Origin: Beroe ovata
Lineage: Eukaryota > Ctenophora > Nuda > Beroida > Beroidae
Assembly: GCA_946803715.1 (NCBI GenBank)
Contig: CAMPET010000082.1
Span: 101,289 to 126,648, forward strand
Reading direction: 5' to 3'
Length of the DNA: 25,360 bases
Both the position numbers and the translations under genes were made by a program. This document shows, one piece after another, positions 21,342 to 25,360 of this stretch (positions are counted from its first letter, which is position 1; each line of letters opens with the position of its first letter). Below the pieces are notes generated by a model. The model worked only from the letters and a program-made list of their open reading frames with translations. It searched no databases and was not told the DNA's origin.

Positions 21342-22016
21342 TGCCTATCGCAGAACTGTGAATATTATTACAAGTCAGAGACAGCAGGAAATGAGGTTAA
21401 AGTAACTGTACAAAAAGGGGTAAGTATCGATAAACAGCAAACACGGGTCACTTGAATTTAACTTCCAATCAATACAGAACCATTATCCACTCTTTCATTA
21501 ATGCAAGACCTTCAGTCTATTGAATCATCTAAAAGAATTGAAATCATAAAATGCAACCTTTGGTTAAAAGTGATCTCGTAGAGAGGCTACTAGAAGCAGA
21601 TGAAAGGTAATCAAAAGCTATAGATGACCCATGCTGATGAACTATTTGTTGAAAAACAACAAACTACATAACACAAACAGACAAAATCCAAATCTAATTC
21701 TTATATCTATCGTATTCAATCATAAAAACATTAATAATTTACATTGTAATATCTATACATCATCTACTTGTACTACATCATGAACATATACCACAAAGCT
21801 AAAATACAAAATGAATTCATTACAAATCTAAATACCGGGGATTTATGATCATTTAGGGAATTTGGAATTTTAAAATCCATTCATTTTGGAAATAAATCAT
21901 TCATATCAGTGAATAAAATCCATCCTCACTCATCTGAGAGACAATCTGACGCAACTGCGACTATTGCGACAAATTCATACTATAAACTGATCCTGAAGTG
22001 TGAATGTACTGTGTAT
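21342..22016. other. Intergenic region between the CIMAP2-like gene and KIF9
   Basis: An AT-rich stretch with no gene. It must hold the CIMAP2-like 3' UTR and the KIF9 promoter, both for the minus strand. I found no clear AATAAA for the upstream gene and no obvious RFX X-box by eye. Confidence 0.6.
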
Positions 22017-23267
22017 CTATATCATGAACTCCTTGGTAACAAGAGGAACATCCTTTTCTCTTATTCTCTCCTGCTGCATCAGGTCTCGGGATGCCATGCC
22101 ACTGGCACCGTACCGCTGTGTCCTGGACTTGAAGGAGGAAATGTGACCAGCACAATTCTTGTGCTGTGTCTTGGTTGCCTTCTCAATGTCATACCTGCCC
22201 ACCCCACACGAGTTTGCACCAGCCGGGCCCATGAAGAACATCCTAGCTCGTCGGTCAATCCGTTCAGACGACATGTTGAACCCCACTTTTGGTTTTGTGA
22301 TGTGCTTGACAGGTCGCATCTCCGAGATGTCATAAGTGCCAGGGCCAGGGTCTGTACTCCGTCTCGGACACTGGGAAAGTGTGTTACAGTAAATCCTATC
22401 AGTGGGGTTTGAGGGGTGCTGTTCTAACTTTCCAAACTTGCCCTTCTTCTTCCAGTAGGGATCGACCCACTTATCGGTGAATGACGTAGTGGGGTACTGA
22501 CCTGGTCCCAGGTTGTTCATTCGGGATGGCTGCGCATAGTATCCCGTGTTCATTGGCTTAGAGCGAGAAACATTAAACAGATCATAGGGACCCTTCTTGC
22601 TCGTCACTTTTTCAATCAAGTTGGTGGTAAAACTCTTATACTCGTACTGGCCAGGTCCCAAGTCACACCCGACTTGAGGGAGCATCCTTGGTTTGCTATC
22701 TGATGCCCTCATAATAACAGTACTAGTCCGCTCCTTTTCCTTATCCTCCAATATTTTCCCAGGGATACCACTATCCCCGTATGTACCTGGTCCAGGGACC
22801 ACGAAATTGCTGGGTGCGTCCCTCGAAGTCGGAGCAAATCTCGATTCAGATGTAGAGCAAATACCATAAATACTCTTCGGTCGTGAGTCTAGCTCTTGCC
22901 ACATATCTTTAGCGTTGTAAGTACCAGGACCAAGATTTTCCTTGAGTCTCTTCTGTTTCTCAAACTGTTCTCTGTTCAGGAGATGTGGCATCTTGGCCTG
23001 AACTTCAGCTTCATATGCCTGCTTCCAGCCTGGACCTGACGATCTCCTCTCGATAGCATCCTGAGTGAAGCCTCCAGATGCAATGTTGTAGGATCCGGGC
23101 CCTAAACGTCGGTTCTCCTCTCCCATACTTTTCTTGTCATAACATACTTGGACAAATGTACCAGGGTACTTCTTCCCAGGATGTATGCCACTCACTTCAA
23201 ATCTTCGAGCTCTTGCTCCAAATCCAAGTGGGGCAGAGCCCGACTTGTTCTCAATCACAGCAGCCAT
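22017..23267 (-). CDS. CIMAP2: STPGR-repeat ciliary microtubule protein, CIMAP2/LEXM-like, intronless
   Basis: A single 416-codon frame from the ATG at 23267; the frame could be read from a GTG at 23276, but that is not a plausible start. At least six STPGR-type repeats with the core LGPGxY or PGPGTY lie at about residues 55, 112, 158, 203, 253 and 307, plus a degenerate one (GVGRY) near 356. The N-terminal block FGARARRFEVSGIHP, then PGTFVQV, and GPGWKQAYE followed by MPHLLNREQFE resemble what I recall of the LEXM/CIMAP2 family, which binds axonemal microtubules. Repeat proteins of this class (ODF3/CIMAP1, SAXO-like) are otherwise hard to tell apart, so the orthologue call is weaker than the class call. 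The product is rich in Lys, Arg and Pro, with no membrane segment. It lies 675 bases upstream of KIF9 on the same strand. Confidence 0.78.
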   Translation of the reverse strand: MAAVIENKSGSAPLGFGARARRFEVSGIHPGKKYPGTFVQVCYDKKSMGEENRRLGPGSYNIASGGFTQDAIERRSSGPGWKQAYEAEVQAKMPHLLNREQFEKQKRLKENLGPGTYNAKDMWQELDSRPKSIYGICSTSESRFAPTSRDAPSNFVVPGPGTYGDSGIPGKILEDKEKERTSTVIMRASDSKPRMLPQVGCDLGPGQYEYKSFTTNLIEKVTSKKGPYDLFNVSRSKPMNTGYYAQPSRMNNLGPGQYPTTSFTDKWVDPYWKKKGKFGKLEQHPSNPTDRIYCNTLSQCPRRSTDPGPGTYDISEMRPVKHITKPKVGFNMSSERIDRRARMFFMGPAGANSCGVGRYDIEKATKTQHKNCAGHISSFKSRTQRYGASGMASRDLMQQERIREKDVPLVTKEFMI

Positions 23268-23856
23268 CAGAGTCACAACATCAATAAACCATTCACTACT
23301 TGAAGCTCTGGGTTACAGCAATTTCAAGTTGCCTTCAGTTCCAATGATTTTGGAAGGGTGATCGCAAAGCAACAATCAATACTCTAAATAGCTATCATAA
23401 TATGCTAAACAATGATTCTTATTCCTATAATCGTCTTCTTCTATTTACCCTAGTAAATACGAAATCGATGATACTGGAGCTATCGAATGTGTTAGTATTC
23501 AGCTAACCTACTATGCTGACACTAAAAACATGACAGGGTAATTTCCAAACAAAAGAAGGTGGGCAATCATTTCGGTCAACGAGACTTCAATAGTATGACG
23601 TGGTGTACAGTAATACTTCTGCTCGATACAAAGATTATTGAACAGGAAGTTGGACGAAAACCTGCACAAAGCGGTGAGAAGCAGTTCACACATTCACTCA
23701 GCAGTATACAAGGTCGTAAGTATGATAAAACGCGCGGCAATTGCGCGCTCAATAAGCCAGTTGTTGTAGAGACATTCCAACGCGAAAACTAAAAAGTCGA
23801 TTCAGAAACAACTGCGCGGCGCGTCAAGATCAGAATTAAAAATGAGTACGCGTACG

Positions 23857-23997
23857 CTCTATCATTGTCAGATGTTACCTGACCTGTTTCTCGCGCGCCT
23901 TCATCGAAGGCCGAAACAGGCCTGTTTCGGCCTTCGATGAAGGCGCGCGCGCCGCGCGCGAGAAACTGAGGTCAGATAAAATCTGACAACTCTATCA
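23857..23997. mobile_element. Foldback miniature element 1 with 8-base target duplication
   Basis: The element (23865-23989, 125 bases) begins TTGTCAGAT and ends ATCTGACAA. It is flanked by CTCTATCA on both sides (23857-23864, 23990-23997). Its centre is a perfect 58-base palindrome (arms 23892-23920 and 23921-23949) without a spacer. An 11-base GC insert displaces the right arm, after which complementarity resumes (TTTCTCGCGCG / CGCGCGAGAAAC). An 8-base duplication fits hAT-type insertion. No transposase is present, so it would be non-autonomous. Confidence 0.82.
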
Positions 23998-24001
23998 TCG
24001 A

Positions 24002-24131
24002 CCGACAATGTTGTAGGATTTCACCCTACCCTTGCTGGCGGGATTTTGTCCCTGGAAAGAGCGGAATGAAAATTGCGCGCACCGACGGTAGGGTAAAATC
24101 CTACGTAGGCCTACAAGTACAACCGACAATG
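24002..24131. mobile_element. Foldback miniature element 2 with 9-10-base target duplication
   Basis: CCGACAATG (preceded by A on both sides) occurs at 24002-24010 and 24123-24131. Between them the element starts TTGTAGGATTTCACCCTACC (24011-24030). The near-complement lies at 24087-24104 (17 of 18 matches to the 24013-24030 arm), and the element ends TACAA. The interior is unique and GC-mixed. The terminal repeat resembles that of the adjacent element (about 15 of 20 positions). Confidence 0.75.
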
Positions 24132-24589
24132 CTGCACCAGAAGTGCATCCGCCATTTCACATTTTTAGTCCTGGATATTAGAATTGAGACAATGAGCGAC
24201 AGCATTCAATTATTACAGTGATAATTGATGTAAGTGTTGGTTACAATAATACAATGTTACATCATACTCAAGTTACATACACCCATAGGGTATAGGTGCA
24301 ATAAAATACACAAATACAAGTTCAAATAGTCAAATACATTGTACATCGAATGATACAAATTTGAAACTAGTGAATATGAATTATGCTATGTTCAATGATT
24401 CAAATCAATTAGGGCTAGGGTCTATATCATGTCATCGATGATCGAAGATCAGGTACGGTAGAGGTAGAGACATATTAGATAAGAAATGATTGATCAGTCA
24501 ATCTCAATAGTTATAGCATCTTCCGGGCAACGATCAGACAGATACGAAAATCATGACGCGGACGGTATGATGTCCTCTGTCCTGACTGT
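24132..24589. other. Intergenic, between the foldback elements and the CFAP141-like 3' end
   Basis: An AT-rich stretch without a recognisable gene or repeat. It should hold the 3' UTR of the CFAP141-like gene at its right end. Confidence 0.6.
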
Positions 24590-25326
24590 TTAACGACGCT
24601 CGCTGTAAGGTGCTAGACCTTTTTCCCGGAGTTCCTTTAGGTCTGCTGCTTGTTCCTTATCTAGCAATTTCTCTAGACGCTGCGAAATAGGGTTTTTGAA
24701 GATTCATGATCCATAAGAAAGTGAGAAGTACGTGTTCGCGCATCCGCAGACATACTCACTGCTCACACGATTTGCTTTTTACACAATATCTGCGCAAAAA
24801 AGGTTCTACTCAAAACGCGCAGCGTGGTTTTGATTTGCCGCAACTATGAGCTCATTTAAAAATCCTTGGAAAGAGACCAGAGCTAGTGTTTGGACCGGAC
24901 GTGAGCCAATGAATAGAACGGAAAATTGCCGCCCAGACGTACCTGACGTCTCGATTCTGGTATGACTTTCTTCGCAGTGAGACGCTCATTGTCTATAGCT
25001 TCCCCCTCACGGCGTACACTCTGCTGCTCATGTTTGTTCAGCTGCAAGTTTTCATAATTTTAGAAAATTAAAAGGACGGGTGAGGATATGGCGCTGTTAA
25101 GCAATGATTTTCTTTAAAACACAAGTCACAAAGAAATATTATCACGTTTTTACACCTCTTTCCAGTTTGAGTATTGACTTGTCTTCGTACATTCCAAGTT
25201 GTCAGCAACCATAGCAGCGTTCTTCTGGTCATCCTGAATCCTACATTGTTGTCTGGTTACCGCTGGCTGGGAACGTTCAACCCACGGTATAGTGTCTTCA
25301 TACCGCTTGGATGTGGTGCGTTCCAT
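24590..25326 (-). CDS. CFAP141: Small ciliary protein, CFAP141 (C1orf189)-like, three exons, 119 residues
   Basis: Exons 25326-25156 (57 codons), 25041-24943 (33 codons) and 24679-24590 (29 codons plus TAA) join in phase 0 with GT-AG introns (GTGTAA and GTACGT donors). None of these exons is long enough to stand out alone; the gene rests on frame continuity and resemblance. The C-terminal half is charged and helical: NERLTAKKVIPESRR, then LEKLLDKEQAADLKELRE, KGLAPYSERR. It aligns without gaps with my recollection of the human CFAP141 C-terminus (AKK, then LFEKE, then MGKAFYVER). CFAP141 is a small inner-surface protein of axonemal doublets. The N-terminal half is not recognisably conserved. 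If the family call is wrong, it remains a well-formed small helical protein gene. It is the first of three co-oriented ciliary genes. Confidence 0.62.
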
Positions 25327-25340
25327 GATGCTTGGATGGG

Positions 25341-25360
25341 TAAGTGAGTGAGTGAGTGAG
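25341..25360. repeat. (GTGA)n microsatellite at the right edge
   Basis: AAGTGAGTGAGTGAG continues to the window end, about 15 bases upstream of the CFAP141-like start codon in minus-strand sense. Confidence 0.9.

Noticed and set aside
22017-23276. Start of the CIMAP2-like protein at 23276
   Set aside because: The codon there is GTG; the first ATG, at 23267, is three codons further in and is preferred.

Overview
The window is nuclear DNA of an animal. Almost every gene is split by GT-AG introns, TATAAATA boxes precede three genes, and the gene set is animal: polyubiquitin, SSU72, ZFAND4, ABCD4, a secreted beta/gamma-crystallin and three motile-cilium genes. CpG is not visibly depleted, introns mostly run from about 50 to several hundred bases, and simple repeats are abundant. 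This fits an invertebrate, possibly an early-branching one such as a sponge, but the lineage cannot be fixed from the sequence alone. Seven single 'n' characters (3311, 3620, 6611, 7435, 12648, 15336, 18261) are assembly gaps. At 3311 the one 'n' replaces 25 bases, so coordinates are compressed at gaps.

Layout. 1-526, minus: the first two coding exons of a ZFAND4-like gene, which runs off the left edge. 2402-4976, plus: two near-identical promoter plus polyubiquitin units, the first cut by gaps and the second a complete gene of three ubiquitins. 6335-7669, plus: the RNA polymerase II CTD phosphatase SSU72 in six exons. 8661-21341, minus: a complete kinesin-9 gene (KIF9) that I assemble from 19 exons into 781 codons plus stop. 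Its sixth intron (12529-19697, about 7.2 kb) contains two further genes: an intronless ABCD4-type transporter on the same strand and a two-exon beta/gamma-crystallin on the opposite strand. 22017-23267, minus: an intronless STPGR-repeat protein resembling CIMAP2/LEXM. 23857-24131: two adjacent foldback elements with target-site duplications. 24590-25326, minus: a three-exon small protein resembling CFAP141.

The last three minus-strand genes (CFAP141-like, CIMAP2-like, KIF9) follow one another in the same direction and are all expected to work in the motile axoneme. ZFAND4 (ubiquitin-like domain) and polyubiquitin lie head to head. SSU72 and KIF9 are convergent. The most notable observations are the nested genes in the KIF9 intron, an extra in-frame exon in the kinesin neck region, introns kept identical inside repeated ubiquitin units, and the two foldback elements whose terminal repeats contain covarying small stem-loops.
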